Part shown: positions 1 to 8,373 of the stretch, piece by piece
Layout: each line of letters opens with the position of its first letter
Numbering within the stretch: position 1 is the first letter of the stretch
Assembly: GCA_944389865.1 (NCBI GenBank)
Contig: CALXNX010000003.1
Span: 1 to 64,000, forward strand
Length of the DNA stretch: 64,000 bases
Source of the DNA: an uncultured Succinivibrionaceae bacterium
GTDB lineage: Bacteria > Pseudomonadota > Gammaproteobacteria > Enterobacterales > Succinivibrionaceae
Direction of reading: 5' to 3'
Program-made: the position numbers and the translations under genes
Notes under the pieces: generated by a model
The model's database searches: none
Told to the model about the DNA's origin: nothing
The model's input: the letters and a program-made list of their open reading frames with translations, nothing else

Positions 1-22
1 CTGAAATTAGATTCCAGGAGGG

Positions 23-65
23 CGGCAATTCCTCCCCCGCTTAAGAAGCGGGGGTATCCTTGCCG
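23..65 (+). mobile_element. Right end of an IS200/IS605-type element (body outside window)
   Basis: A perfect 9-bp stem, CCCCCGCTT (34-42) with AAGCGGGGG (46-54) around a 3-nt AAG loop, is enclosed by a second inverted pair CGGCAA (23-28) / TTGCCG (60-65). This G/C-rich hairpin set in GGCAATTCCT...TATCCTTGCC looks like the subterminal palindrome at the right end of IS200/IS605 elements, just downstream of tnpB. That family assignment is from memory of the family's ends. No tnpA or tnpB is visible, so the element body would lie to the left. A simple transcription terminator is the alternative, but no T-run follows. Confidence 0.5.
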
Positions 66-89
66 TAACTTGATGAATGCCATGGCAAG

Positions 90-203
90 ATGGCAGACAT
101 GTCACGTGATGAGCTGATCGAGAACTTCTAGATGGCGCATAAGGTTCTGGAAATGATCGAACAGGAGACCGGCATCAAAATTAGGTCGAATCGGCATCAC
201 TGA
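90..203 (+). pseudogene. Decayed short reading frame beside the IS end
   Basis: From an ATG at 90 the frame reads 13 codons (MADMSRDELIENF), hits TAG at 129-131, then resumes at ATG 132 and runs 23 codons to TGA 201-203. The acidic, helical text on both sides of the stop (SRDELIENF, then MAHKVLEMIEQETGIKI) reads like one helical segment broken by a single nonsense codon. This suggests a relic, perhaps of a small transposon-associated protein. I do not recognise the family. Confidence 0.25.
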
Positions 204-205
204 CC

Positions 206-225
206 AGCCCCGCAGACGCGGGGCT
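206..225. terminator. Perfect hairpin downstream of the FKBP gene
   Basis: AGCCCCGC (206-213), loop AGAC, GCGGGGCT (218-225): an 8-bp perfect stem 28 bp beyond the stop of the minus-strand FKBP gene. No clear T-run follows on either strand, so it is at best a weak terminator or transcript-end stabiliser. Confidence 0.45.
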
Positions 226-253
226 GCCTAAAACAGCGCTGCAGGCGGAAGGA

Positions 254-1099
254 TTATTCAGCCTTGTCAGCACCGGCAGCGGCCGCCGCAGCGGCTCCGC
301 CGGAGGGCTCTGCGCCAGGCTGCACGCTGACTAACTCTACATTGAAGACCAGCACGGAATTGGGTTTAATTAAGCCGCCCGCGCCGTTCTCGCCGTAAGC
401 TAAGGAGGCCGGGATATAGAGCTCAAACACCGAGCCTTCCTGCATCAGCTGCAGACCTTCCACCCAGCCGGCAATCATATTCTGCAGCGGGAAGGTCACC
501 GGCTCTTTCTGCTCATCAAAGACCTGACCGTCAATGGTCGAGCCCTTGTACTTCACCGAAATGGTATCAGAGGCAGTGGGCTTTTTGCCGGTGCCGGCCT
601 TCAGGATCTTATACTGCAGGCCGGAGGCGGTTGTGACTACGCCCTCTTTCTTAGCGTTTTCCTCTAAGAATTTGCTGCCGGCATCGAGGTTCTGCTGCGC
701 CTCAGCCTTAGCCTTGGCGGCCATCTGCTCCTGTACCTTCTGATCTAAGGCGCGCAGGGTCTCTTCGATCTGCTCCTGAGTCAGCGAGCTCTGCTGAGCT
801 AAAGCGTCCTTAAAGCCCTGCTCAATTAAGTCGGTCTTAATGCCGCCCAATAATTCAGCCTGCTCTTTGACTAACTGGGCAATATAGCCGCCCACCGAGG
901 CGCCTACCGCGTAGGAGGCCTTATCCTCAAAAGAGCTCTGATCGCTCACTTTAGCCGGAGCCGGCGTCTGCACCTCAGCTGCCTGTGCGGCTGCCGCCGG
1001 CGCAGCTTTCTCTTCACCGCAGCCGACCACGGTCAATAAAGCAGCTGCCGTTAAAGTTAATCCGCAGGCAAATCTGCCCGTCTTGTTTAAATTAAACAC
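254..1099 (-). CDS. fkpA: FKBP-type peptidyl-prolyl isomerase, FkpA/Mip-like lipoprotein
   Basis: Catalyses cis-trans isomerisation of prolyl bonds and acts as a periplasmic folding chaperone. The 281-residue product begins with a lipoprotein signal (hydrophobic run, then LTVVGCG with the lipidated Cys) and an Ala/Pro-rich linker. Next comes a Mip-like helical dimerisation segment (about 55-150: SYAVGASVGG, then a Gln/Glu/Ala-rich coiled helix) and a C-terminal FKBP domain (about 155-262). FKBP hallmarks are visible: VKYKGSTIDGQVFD, then GWVEGLQLMQEGS, IPASLAYGENGAGG and VFNVELVSV. The start is GTG at 1099, preceded on the minus strand by TAAGGAGT at good spacing. It is monocistronic and separated from thiL by about 130 bp. 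FkpA or Mip/FklB naming is uncertain; the FKBP fold is not. Confidence 0.88.
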   Translation of the reverse strand: MFNLNKTGRFACGLTLTAAALLTVVGCGEEKAAPAAAAQAAEVQTPAPAKVSDQSSFEDKASYAVGASVGGYIAQLVKEQAELLGGIKTDLIEQGFKDALAQQSSLTQEQIEETLRALDQKVQEQMAAKAKAEAQQNLDAGSKFLEENAKKEGVVTTASGLQYKILKAGTGKKPTASDTISVKYKGSTIDGQVFDEQKEPVTFPLQNMIAGWVEGLQLMQEGSVFELYIPASLAYGENGAGGLIKPNSVLVFNVELVSVQPGAEPSGGAAAAAAAGADKAE

Positions 1100-1197
1100 T
1101 CAATACTCCTTAGGGGCTGTTCAGCCCATGGCCTGCATAGTCTGCAGGATTAAAAATCTGCCTCCTTTAGAGCGGCAGATCAGCACAAAAGTTCCCC

Positions 1198-1214
1198 CAG
1201 CGGGATCCCCGCTG
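1198..1214. terminator. Hairpin downstream of thiL
   Basis: CAGCGGG (1198-1204), loop ATC, CCCGCTG (1208-1214), lying 17 bp beyond the thiL stop on the minus strand. The bases that follow on the minus strand (GGGGGAACTTTTGT) contain only a short T tract, so termination efficiency is uncertain. Confidence 0.4.
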
Positions 1215-1230
1215 AAGGCGGATAAATCAG

Positions 1231-2202
1231 TCAAAAATGTTCAAATCCCGGGCGCAGCGGCTGCCGCCTGCCCTGATAGAGAAAATGCACGCCGCGCTCG
1301 GCCGGCAGAATGGTGCCGATGCGTGTCACCGGCGTGTGCGTGCGCTTTGCACTCTGCAGCAGCCGGGGCTCCAGCTTTGGCGGCAGCGTCAGCAGCAGCT
1401 CATAATCGCAGCCGCCGTAGACCGCAAGATCAAGGCGCTCCTGCACGCTGAGCCGGGCGGCAGCTTCCCTGCTCTGTAAAACCGGAGCCAAAGGCAGATT
1501 TTCGAGGCGGATCTCGGCCCCCGCCCTGCTCTGCAGCAGGATGTGGCGCAGATCGCCTGCCAGTCCATCTGAAAGATCAATGGCGCAGCGGCAGTACCGG
1601 GCAGCTTTGCGGGCAAACTCAGTCCTGACAGGCAGCATAAAGCTGTGCTTATAAGCCTGCGCATACAGCTCAGGTGAAAGCTTGACCTCGCCCATCCCTG
1701 CTTTAACATAAAGCCCGCAGCCCCCAAGCGTACCGGTGACGTAGATGCCGTCCCCGGGGCGCGCGGCAGAGCGCAGCATAGCCCTTTCAGGCTTAATTGC
1801 ACCTGCGGCCGTAATGGTGATGCTCAAGGGCCCTGCGCTCATATTGCCGCCGATAAGCGGGATCTTTTCCCGATCGGCCAATGCAAACAGACCGCGGGCA
1901 AAATCCGCGACCCACTGCTTACTGCCCTCCGGCAGATTTAAAGAGAGCAGAAACCATACAGGCCTCGCGCCCATCGCGGCTAAATCGGACAAATTTACCG
2001 CCAAAGCACGCCAGCCTAAATAGTCGGCTCGGGTGCCGGCAAAGAAATGCCGCCCCTCGACCATGGTATCGGTAGTGACCGCCAGCTGCCGCCCCTTTTG
2101 AGGCTGCAGCAGCGCGCAGTCATCGCCGATGCCCAGGATCACCCCCGGGCCATGATCGTGCCCGCTGAGCTTTTTCTTTATCAGCTCGAACTCGCCTGCC
2201 AT
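1231..2202 (-). CDS. thiL: Thiamine-monophosphate kinase
   Basis: Phosphorylates thiamine monophosphate with ATP to give thiamine diphosphate, the last step of cofactor synthesis. The 323 residues show the ThiL/PurM-like fold: N-terminal FELIKKKL, the metal-binding GIGDDCALL (about 23-31), VTTDTMVEGRHF, VNLSDLAAMGARP, and C-terminal CAIDLSDGLAGDL. One family motif differs: the usual GGDTT before GP reads GGNMSAGP (about 117-124), so the Asp that usually contacts metal is Asn. I recall similar Asn variants in other ThiL proteins, so activity is likely kept. It follows nusB by 9 bp at the distal end of the glyA-rib operon, the classic nusB-thiL pairing. Confidence 0.93.
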   Translation of the reverse strand: MAGEFELIKKKLSGHDHGPGVILGIGDDCALLQPQKGRQLAVTTDTMVEGRHFFAGTRADYLGWRALAVNLSDLAAMGARPVWFLLSLNLPEGSKQWVADFARGLFALADREKIPLIGGNMSAGPLSITITAAGAIKPERAMLRSAARPGDGIYVTGTLGGCGLYVKAGMGEVKLSPELYAQAYKHSFMLPVRTEFARKAARYCRCAIDLSDGLAGDLRHILLQSRAGAEIRLENLPLAPVLQSREAAARLSVQERLDLAVYGGCDYELLLTLPPKLEPRLLQSAKRTHTPVTRIGTILPAERGVHFLYQGRRQPLRPGFEHF

Positions 2203-2211
2203 GAAGGATGA

Positions 2212-2655
2212 TTAACCCTGGCCGCGCTGCACTGCGCGCACTACCTTATCGAGCACGCCGTTTACAAACTTATGGCTGTCCTGCTCGGCAAATTCCTTGG
2301 CGAGCATGATGGCCTCGTTGATGACCACCTTGTAGGGAACATCCTGTCGATACAGCAGCTCAAAGGTGCCTAAGCGCAGAATAGCCTTATCGACCTGATC
2401 GAGATCTTTGAGCGGACGCGATAAGAACGGCTCGAACACTTCATCTAAGTGCTCAACATTCTCCACGATCCCGGAAATCAGATCGTGCATATAATCCAGA
2501 TCTGCTCCCTGTACCGGCTGATCTTCTAAAAACTGCGCTTCAATCTGCCCCGGAGTCTGACCGGTCATCTGCCACTGATAAACCGCCTGCATGGCAAAGT
2601 GGCGGGCCTTGTGGCGCATGGCCGGAGAAACAGAGCCTTCAGTAGGATTACGCAT
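2212..2655 (-). CDS. nusB: Transcription antitermination factor NusB
   Basis: NusB pairs with NusE (S10) to bind boxA RNA and supports antitermination of rRNA transcription. The 147-residue all-helical protein matches the family in order: RHKARHFAMQAVYQWQMTG near the N-terminus, YMHDLISGIVEN in the middle, then DQVDKAILRLGTFELLYR and VVINEAIMLAKEFAEQDSHKFVNGVLDKV. Length is normal. The ATG at 2655 is kept; the first dozen residues before MRHKARH are unusual, so an internal start is possible. It lies 4 bp after ribH and 9 bp before thiL in a tight minus-strand operon. Confidence 0.96.
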   Translation of the reverse strand: MRNPTEGSVSPAMRHKARHFAMQAVYQWQMTGQTPGQIEAQFLEDQPVQGADLDYMHDLISGIVENVEHLDEVFEPFLSRPLKDLDQVDKAILRLGTFELLYRQDVPYKVVINEAIMLAKEFAEQDSHKFVNGVLDKVVRAVQRGQG

Positions 2656-2659
2656 AAGC

Positions 2660-3130
2660 CTAAATTGCCTTAATTACATTGACCATTTCCAAAGCCGACG
2701 AGGCGGCTTCAGAGCCCTTATTGCCGGCCTTGGAACCGGCGCGCTGCACGGCCTGCTCTAAAGTTTCGGTAGTAAGCACGCCGTTGGCCACCGGCAGCGC
2801 ATACTTTAAAGTCACCTGAGTAATGCCCTTGGCGCACTCATTGGCCACCACCTCAAAGTGATAGGTGGATCCGCGGATGACGCAGCCTAAAGCGATCAGA
2901 GCGTCATACTTGCCGGACTTGGCTAAGTGCTCTAAGGTTACCGGGATCTCAATGGCTCCCGGCACCCACACCACGGTAATATTGTCCTCAGGCGTCTCAC
3001 CCTCGCGCTTTAAAGTATCTAAAGCGCCTTCGAGCAGTCGCTCGGAGATAAAGGAGTTAAAACGCGATACCACGATGGCAAAGCGGCCTTCTCGGCAGGG
3101 CTTTACGCCTTCGATAACCTTAATTGACAT
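2660..3130 (-). CDS. ribH: 6,7-dimethyl-8-ribityllumazine synthase (riboflavin synthase beta chain)
   Basis: Condenses 5-amino-6-ribitylaminouracil with dihydroxybutanone phosphate to form lumazine, the substrate of riboflavin synthase. The 156-residue protein shows the lumazine synthase order: [66 protein letters not shown] and [13 protein letters not shown]. The reading frame extends 22 codons upstream, but the ATG at 3130 (MSIKVIEG) has a strong GGAGGA ribosome-binding site and gives the family length. It sits between ribE and nusB. Confidence 0.96.
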   Translation of the reverse strand: MSIKVIEGVKPCREGRFAIVVSRFNSFISERLLEGALDTLKREGETPEDNITVVWVPGAIEIPVTLEHLAKSGKYDALIALGCVIRGSTYHFEVVANECAKGITQVTLKYALPVANGVLTTETLEQAVQRAGSKAGNKGSEAASSALEMVNVIKAI

Positions 3131-3204
3131 AGTTCCTCCGCAAAATGCGTGTGCGCTGCGCTTATTTAGTAAACTGCAGCAGCGCGAACAAACCAAAATA
3201 AAAT

Positions 3205-3891
3205 TTAAAAACCGTTGGCCAGAAGCGTCTCAAGAGACAGTCCGCTGCCGGATGACGCAGTCTCCTGTTCTTTGGCCTGAGCTGACGCCGGGACAGTTAA
3301 AAGCCGCTCTATATAGCGGGCCAGCACATCCACCTCTAAATTGACGCGCCGTCCGGGCTGGAACTGCGATAAATTGGTGACCTGCTGGGTGTGCGGGATC
3401 ACGGTCAGGCGAAAGGCCCTGCGCTCATCGCTCACCTCATTGACTGTAAGAGACATGCCGTCCACCGCAATCGATCCTTTATGGGCGATATAGCGCATGA
3501 GCTCAGCCGGAGCCTGCACCCAAATATCCAGCGCCTCGGAGCGCGGGGAGAGGCTCAGCACCTGTCCGATGCCGTCCACATGCCCCTGCACGATATGCCC
3601 GCCCAAATGGGTGGCGGGAGTACAGGGCAGCTCCAAATTGAGCTTTTCGCCGGCGCTGTAGTACTTAAAGCAGGTCAGACTTAAAGTTTCAGCTGACGCA
3701 TCCGCCGCAAAGCCGTCCGCCTCCACCATGGTCGCCGTCAGGCACACGCCATTAGCGGCCACGCTGTCGCCGATGCGCACGCGATGCGCGCAGTCAAAGC
3801 TGGGCGGAGCTGCCACAAAGACGGCCGCTCCCTGCCCGTGCCTGATGATCCGCGCCAGCGTGCCTACCGCTTCAATAATTCCGGTATACAT
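3205..3891 (-). CDS. ribE: Riboflavin synthase alpha chain
   Basis: Dismutates two 6,7-dimethyl-8-ribityllumazine molecules to riboflavin. The 228-residue product begins [10 protein letters not shown] (family usual MFTGIIE) and shows two lumazine-binding repeats. The first has [14 protein letters not shown] and the second has [12 protein letters not shown] followed by [13 protein letters not shown]. Length is at the upper end of the family because of a short C-terminal tail. The ATG at 3891 shares one base with the ribD stop (TGATG), so the two are translationally coupled. RibH follows 74 bp downstream. Some genomes call this gene ribC. Confidence 0.95.
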   Translation of the reverse strand: MYTGIIEAVGTLARIIRHGQGAAVFVAAPPSFDCAHRVRIGDSVAANGVCLTATMVEADGFAADASAETLSLTCFKYYSAGEKLNLELPCTPATHLGGHIVQGHVDGIGQVLSLSPRSEALDIWVQAPAELMRYIAHKGSIAVDGMSLTVNEVSDERRAFRLTVIPHTQQVTNLSQFQPGRRVNLEVDVLARYIERLLTVPASAQAKEQETASSGSGLSLETLLANGF

Positions 3892-5060
3892 CAGTCCTCC
3901 TGCACGGCGCGGTCCGCGGGCTGCTTTTCATAATGCAGACGCAGATCCGGACCGATGCGCTTGACGCTCTTTAAAGTAAAGCGCTGAGCCTGTGCTATGC
4001 TTGCCGGGACATTCAGCTGCAGCGCACTGCGGCTGTCAGCGCCTAAAAGCAGCGGCGCCTGATAGCAGTACAGCTCATCGCACAGATCTGCATTTAAAAA
4101 CGCGCTGGTCACGCCGCTGCCCGCCTCAACTAAGACGCGGCGCAGCTCCAAACCGCCTAAATACTTGAGTACGGCAGCAAGATCGCAGCGCCCCTGTCCG
4201 TCTGCCGGCACCCATAAAATTTGATGTGCATCGCTTACCCTCTCGACCTGAGCGGCTGCGGCTTCAGCCGTGCAGACCTGCAGCACCTGCCCCTCTTTAA
4301 ATAAATTCAAGGTCCGGCAGATCTCCGGAGTAAGGCGGCGCTTGGAATCGAGTACCACCTTTAAAGGCTGGCGCAGCTGATCCTGCGGGACCAGTCGGCG
4401 CACCTTTAAGGGCAGCTCAGCATAGCGCACGCTGAGCTTTGGATCATCGGCCAGCACCGTATTGACCCCGGTGATCACGGCATCGGACAGCGCGCGCAGG
4501 CGCTGCACATCCGCCCGAGCCCGCGGTCCGGTGATCCATTTGCTCTCACCTGAGGGCAGAGCAATCCTGCCGTCAAGGGAATATGCGGTCTTGACCGTAA
4601 CGTAAGGCAGGCCGGTGCGCATGGCTTTGAAAAAGGCCCGATTGAGCTCTAAAGCCTCTGCGGCGCATAAGCCGACTTCAGCCTTAATGCCGGCATCAGC
4701 CAAAATCTGCATGCCGCGGCCTGAGACCTTGGGGTTAATGTCGGTGACCGCGGCCACTACGCGGCGTACGCCGGCTTTGACTAAAGCTTTAGCGCAGGGC
4801 GGGGTGCGTCCGTAATGCGAACACGGCTCTAAGGTGACATAGACCGTCGCGCCTTCGGCACGGCCGCCGATATTGCGCAGCGCTGCGGCCTCGGCATGAT
4901 CGGTGCCGGCCTTTTTATGCCAGCCTTCAGAAATGATGACGCCGTTGCGTACGATGACGCAGCCGACGCAGGGATTAGGTGAGGCCGTAAAGCGGCCGCG
5001 CCGCGCTAGTTTTAAAGCGCGGCGCATAAAGATCAGATCTTCACTTGAAAATTTATTCAA
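3891..5060 (-). CDS. ribD: Bifunctional pyrimidine deaminase/reductase RibD
   Basis: Performs the second and third steps of riboflavin synthesis: Zn-dependent deamination of the GTP-derived pyrimidine, then NADPH reduction of its ribosyl side chain. Residues 1-145 form the cytidine-deaminase-like domain with PNPCVGCVI, the zinc site HAE (GTDHAEAAAL) and PCSHYGRTPPCAKAL. The rest is the reductase domain, with YVTVKTAYSLDGRIALPSGESKWITG and the C-terminal VLVEAGSGV. The start is taken as TTG at 5060 (AGGA upstream, 18 bp after glyA), because the family's MARALKLA-like helix starts about 11 residues in. GTP cyclohydrolase/DHBP synthase genes are not in the window. Confidence 0.94.
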   Translation of the reverse strand: MNKFSSEDLIFMRRALKLARRGRFTASPNPCVGCVIVRNGVIISEGWHKKAGTDHAEAAALRNIGGRAEGATVYVTLEPCSHYGRTPPCAKALVKAGVRRVVAAVTDINPKVSGRGMQILADAGIKAEVGLCAAEALELNRAFFKAMRTGLPYVTVKTAYSLDGRIALPSGESKWITGPRARADVQRLRALSDAVITGVNTVLADDPKLSVRYAELPLKVRRLVPQDQLRQPLKVVLDSKRRLTPEICRTLNLFKEGQVLQVCTAEAAAAQVERVSDAHQILWVPADGQGRCDLAAVLKYLGGLELRRVLVEAGSGVTSAFLNADLCDELYCYQAPLLLGADSRSALQLNVPASIAQAQRFTLKSVKRIGPDLRLHYEKQPADRAVQED

Positions 5061-5078
5061 GCTCTTATCCTGCCTGTA

Positions 5079-6341
5079 TCAGTCCTTATATACCGGGAAG
5101 CGGGCGCACAGATCGAGGACCTTAGCGCGGGCTGCGGCGATGACTTCCTCATTCTGATAGTTATCCAGCACATCACAGATGATGTCGGCAAGATGCAGCA
5201 CCTCAGCTTCCTTGAAGCCGCGGCGGGTGCAGGCCGGAGTACCGAGGCGCAGACCGGAGGTGATGAACGGCGAGCGGGTATCGCCTGGCACCGAGTTCTT
5301 GTTCACGGTAATATTGGCGCGGCCTAAAGCAGCTTCCGCGTCCTTGCCGGTCATCTCCAGGCCGATGAAGTCCATTAAGAACAGATGATTGTGAGTGCCG
5401 CCGGAGACTACCTTATAGCCGCGCTCCATAATGCGGGCGCACATGGTCTGAGCGTTCTTCAGCACCTGCTGCTGATACTCGATAAACCAAGGCTGCATGG
5501 CTTCCTTGAACACGATGGCCTTAGCGGCGATGACGTGCATTAACGGACCGCCCTGAGACCCCGGGAACACGGCGGAATTGATCCTCTTATATAAAGCTTC
5601 GTCGTGGCAGTTGGACAGAATGAAGCCTGAGCGCGGACCGCCTAAGGACTTGTGGGTAGTAGAAGTCACCACGTGAGCGTAATCAATTGGGCTGGGGTAC
5701 ACGCCGGCTGCCACTAAGCCTGCCACATGAGCCATATCAACCATCAGATAAGCGCCGACTTCATCGGCGATCTCGCGGAGCTTCGCCCAATCGACCACGC
5801 CGGAGAAAGCAGAGAAGCCGCCGACGATGACGCGGGGCCGGCACTCAATGGCCTTAGCGCGAATGGCTGCGTAATCAAGCTCACCGGCCTCATTGACCTC
5901 GTACTGTACGGAGTGGTACATCTTGCCGGAGAAATTCACCGGGCAGCCGTGCGTTAAGTGACCGCCGCTGGCCAACGATAAGCCTAAAATGGTGTCGCCG
6001 GGCTTGCACATAGCCATGTAGGCAGCGGCATTGGCCTGAGAACCGGCATGAGGCTGCACATTAGCAAAATCGCAGTGGAACAGCTGACAGGCGCGCTCAA
6101 TGGCTAAACGCTCAGCCTTATCGACGAACTCGCAGCCGCCGTAGTAGCGCTTCCCCGGATAGCCTTCAGCGTACTTATTGGTAAGCTGAGACCCCTGCGC
6201 CTCCATCACGCAGCGGCTGGCATAGTTTTCCGAAGCGATGAGCTCAATATGATCTTCCTGTCTCTGATTTTCAGCCTGCATGGCCTCCCACAGTTCCGGA
6301 TCAAATTCAGCAATAGACTTAGCCTTATTCATTGCGACCAT
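5079..6341 (-). CDS. glyA: Serine hydroxymethyltransferase
   Basis: PLP enzyme interconverting serine and glycine while loading one-carbon units on tetrahydrofolate. The 420-residue sequence is full length: [13 protein letters not shown] (31-43), [17 protein letters not shown] (55-71), [21 protein letters not shown], and the PLP lysine K231 in [14 protein letters not shown]. The ATG at 6341 is preferred over a second ATG three codons in, because GAGGT lies 9 nt upstream of the first. It heads the minus-strand operon leading into ribD. Joining one-carbon and flavin genes is unusual compared with the nrdR-ribD order in enterics. Confidence 0.97.
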   Translation of the reverse strand: MVAMNKAKSIAEFDPELWEAMQAENQRQEDHIELIASENYASRCVMEAQGSQLTNKYAEGYPGKRYYGGCEFVDKAERLAIERACQLFHCDFANVQPHAGSQANAAAYMAMCKPGDTILGLSLASGGHLTHGCPVNFSGKMYHSVQYEVNEAGELDYAAIRAKAIECRPRVIVGGFSAFSGVVDWAKLREIADEVGAYLMVDMAHVAGLVAAGVYPSPIDYAHVVTSTTHKSLGGPRSGFILSNCHDEALYKRINSAVFPGSQGGPLMHVIAAKAIVFKEAMQPWFIEYQQQVLKNAQTMCARIMERGYKVVSGGTHNHLFLMDFIGLEMTGKDAEAALGRANITVNKNSVPGDTRSPFITSGLRLGTPACTRRGFKEAEVLHLADIICDVLDNYQNEEVIAAARAKVLDLCARFPVYKD

Positions 6342-6711
6342 CTAATGACACCTCAAAGAGCGGGTTAATAGTGAAAGAAAACGGGGGCGATTTTACCATT
6401 TTTGCGCCTGCAAAACCCGATTTTTCAGCCGCCCGCCCCAAATTAAGTCTGCAGGCCCTGCCTCGAAGATGCCTTCACTCAGCCTAAACTGCGCAAAGAA
6501 AGTCAGCGCTGACTGCAGGACTCACCGCCAAAAACTGCTGTTCAGGCGCAAATCCAGCAGATCTGTCTCTCCAATGGGCAAAAAAGAGGCATGACAAATC
6601 AGCTTTTCACCTACAGATGCGAATTTTTTGCACTATAATGCAGAACCTGTGCCCAAGGACGGCTCATCTTTTTCAGTGTTTGTATTTTAGTAAATTTTTA
6701 TAGGTCCCGAC
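6342..6711. promoter_or_regulatory. Divergent promoter region between glyA and the AbgT gene
   Basis: 370 bp with no gene. For glyA (minus strand) an extended -10 (TGGTAAAAT) is seen at 6390-6398 without a good -35. For the plus-strand transporter a perfect TATAAT lies at 6634-6639, preceded by TTTTTTGCAC and also without a clear -35. The middle part shows no operator I can name; I looked for a PurR-like box near glyA and did not find one. Confidence 0.45.
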
Positions 6712-8286
6712 ATGAGTACTCCTGCTGCTTCGCCAGAGACCGGCATGCTGACCCGTTTTTTAAACGGCGTGGAGCGCATCGGCAATCGCCTGCCGCATAT
6801 CACCATGCTGTTTATCTACGCCCTGGTCATCGCCATGGTCTGCTCTTTCCTGCTCTCTTACGTCGATTTTGACTATATTCACCCCAATACCGGCGAGAAA
6901 ATTAAGATCCTCAATCTGTTTGCCCCGGAAAACCTGGTGACCTTCATTGAAAACTCGGTGAAGAACTTCATGAACTTCCCGCCTTTGGGCATTACCATTG
7001 TGGTGACTTTAGGCATCGGCATTGCAGAAGGCTCGGGCTTCATTCACGCCTGCCTGCGCAAGCTCCTGTCCATTACCCCCAAGCAGATCTTAACCCCGGC
7101 GGTGATCTTCATCTCCATTCTCTGCCACGTGGCCTCCGACTCCGCCTACACCGTGCTGATGCCGGTATCGGCCCTGATGTTCTACTGCTGCGGCCGTCAT
7201 CCCTTAGCGGGCATCGCCTGCTCCTTTGCAGGACTTGCCGGCGGATTTACCGCCTCCTTCACGCCCTCGATGATCGATCCGGTGATGCAGGGCTTTACGG
7301 AAAATGCCGCACACATCATTGACCCGAATTATTCCGTCAACGTGCTGTGCAACTACTTCTACGCCCTGGGCGGGACCATCTTCGTGATCTTAGCCTGCTG
7401 GTTTGTCACCGATAAGATTGTCGAGCCCCGTCTCAATGCCTTCATGCCGGTAGATGACCAGATTGCCGACGATGAAGACACCAAGATGCACGAGCCCACT
7501 GCCCGCGAGAACAAGGCTTTCGTTTACGGCGCCGGCACTGCCGTACTGCTGCTGGTGATTTTATTTGCGCTCTGCTTCCCGGATGACAGCATCATGCGCG
7601 CACCGGACGGCTCCTTAACTTCACCGCAGTCGGCGGTGATGAAGTGCTTAGTGCCCTTCTTATTCATCTTCTTTGCGCTGCCGGGCTTAATTTACGGCTT
7701 TGCCGCCGGCACCTACAAGTGCGCCAACGACGTCATCAAGGCCATGGAGAACATCATGCGCATGCTGATCTCCTTCATGGTGTTCTGCTTCTTTGCCGGC
7801 CAGTTCCTCTATGTCTTCGGCCAGTCGCAGATAGGCTCCCTGCTTGCCATTGCCGGCGCGGAGTTCCTGCGCGACTTAGGCATGCCCTCGGGCCTGACCT
7901 TATTCGGCATCATCGTGCTCACCGGCATGCTCAACATCTTAATTACCTCTGCCACCTCCAAGTGGGCGATTTTATCGACCATCTTCGTGCCGATGCTGAT
8001 GATGCTGGGACTCTCCCCGGAGCTCACTCAGGCCGCCTTCCGCGTGTCCGACTCCGCCGTGAACGTCTCCACTCCGCTGTTCCCGTTCTATCCGCTGCTT
8101 ATCATGTACTGTCAGAAGTACTGCGGCAAGGCCGGCGTGGGCACCTTATGCTCGATGATGATCCCCTATACCGGCGCTCTGCTCATCGTGCTGACCGTGG
8201 TGCTGTATGCCTACTGGATGCTCGGCATCCCGCTGGGCTTCAGCTCGGGATTTGACTATCCGTCCACCATGTTCCCGCAGCCTTAA
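6712..8286 (+). CDS. abgT: AbgT/MtrF-family transporter
   Basis: Inner-membrane transporter of the AbgT family, whose known members take up p-aminobenzoyl-glutamate (E. coli AbgT) or export sulfonamides and other compounds (MtrF, YdaH). The 524-residue protein shows the family's N-terminal RFLNGVERIGNRLPH, then many hydrophobic segments with GIAEGSGFI, the first re-entrant motif HVASDSAYTVLMPVSA, FTASFTPSMIDP, ITSATSKWAILSTIFVPM and VNVSTPLFPFYPLL. It is followed by a terminator, then peptidase T. Import of a peptide-like PABA-glutamate catabolite is one reading of the pairing; export cannot be excluded from sequence. Confidence 0.87.
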   Translation: MSTPAASPETGMLTRFLNGVERIGNRLPHITMLFIYALVIAMVCSFLLSYVDFDYIHPNTGEKIKILNLFAPENLVTFIENSVKNFMNFPPLGITIVVTLGIGIAEGSGFIHACLRKLLSITPKQILTPAVIFISILCHVASDSAYTVLMPVSALMFYCCGRHPLAGIACSFAGLAGGFTASFTPSMIDPVMQGFTENAAHIIDPNYSVNVLCNYFYALGGTIFVILACWFVTDKIVEPRLNAFMPVDDQIADDEDTKMHEPTARENKAFVYGAGTAVLLLVILFALCFPDDSIMRAPDGSLTSPQSAVMKCLVPFLFIFFALPGLIYGFAAGTYKCANDVIKAMENIMRMLISFMVFCFFAGQFLYVFGQSQIGSLLAIAGAEFLRDLGMPSGLTLFGIIVLTGMLNILITSATSKWAILSTIFVPMLMMLGLSPELTQAAFRVSDSAVNVSTPLFPFYPLLIMYCQKYCGKAGVGTLCSMMIPYTGALLIVLTVVLYAYWMLGIPLGFSSGFDYPSTMFPQP

Positions 8287-8309
8287 GCAGTCACATGGTC
8301 AAAAAATCC

Positions 8310-8336
8310 AGCCGGCGCTTTCGCCGGCTTTAATTT
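8310..8336 (+). terminator. Rho-independent terminator after the AbgT gene
   Basis: AGCCGGCG (8310-8317), loop CTTT, CGCCGGCT (8322-8329), then TTAATTT. A good GC stem with a U-rich tail separates the transporter from pepT. Confidence 0.75.
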
Positions 8337-8373
8337 AAAGCTGCTGCATGTAAATAAGCTGGTTTGAATTACT

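Noticed and set aside
206-225. Hairpin as part of the IS right end
   Set aside because: It lies beyond the decayed frame and close to the FKBP stop; better read as that gene's transcript-end hairpin.
7644-8255. 203-codon plus-strand frame inside the AbgT gene
   Set aside because: Out-of-frame shadow: His/Arg/Leu-rich text that mirrors codon bias of the real transporter frame.
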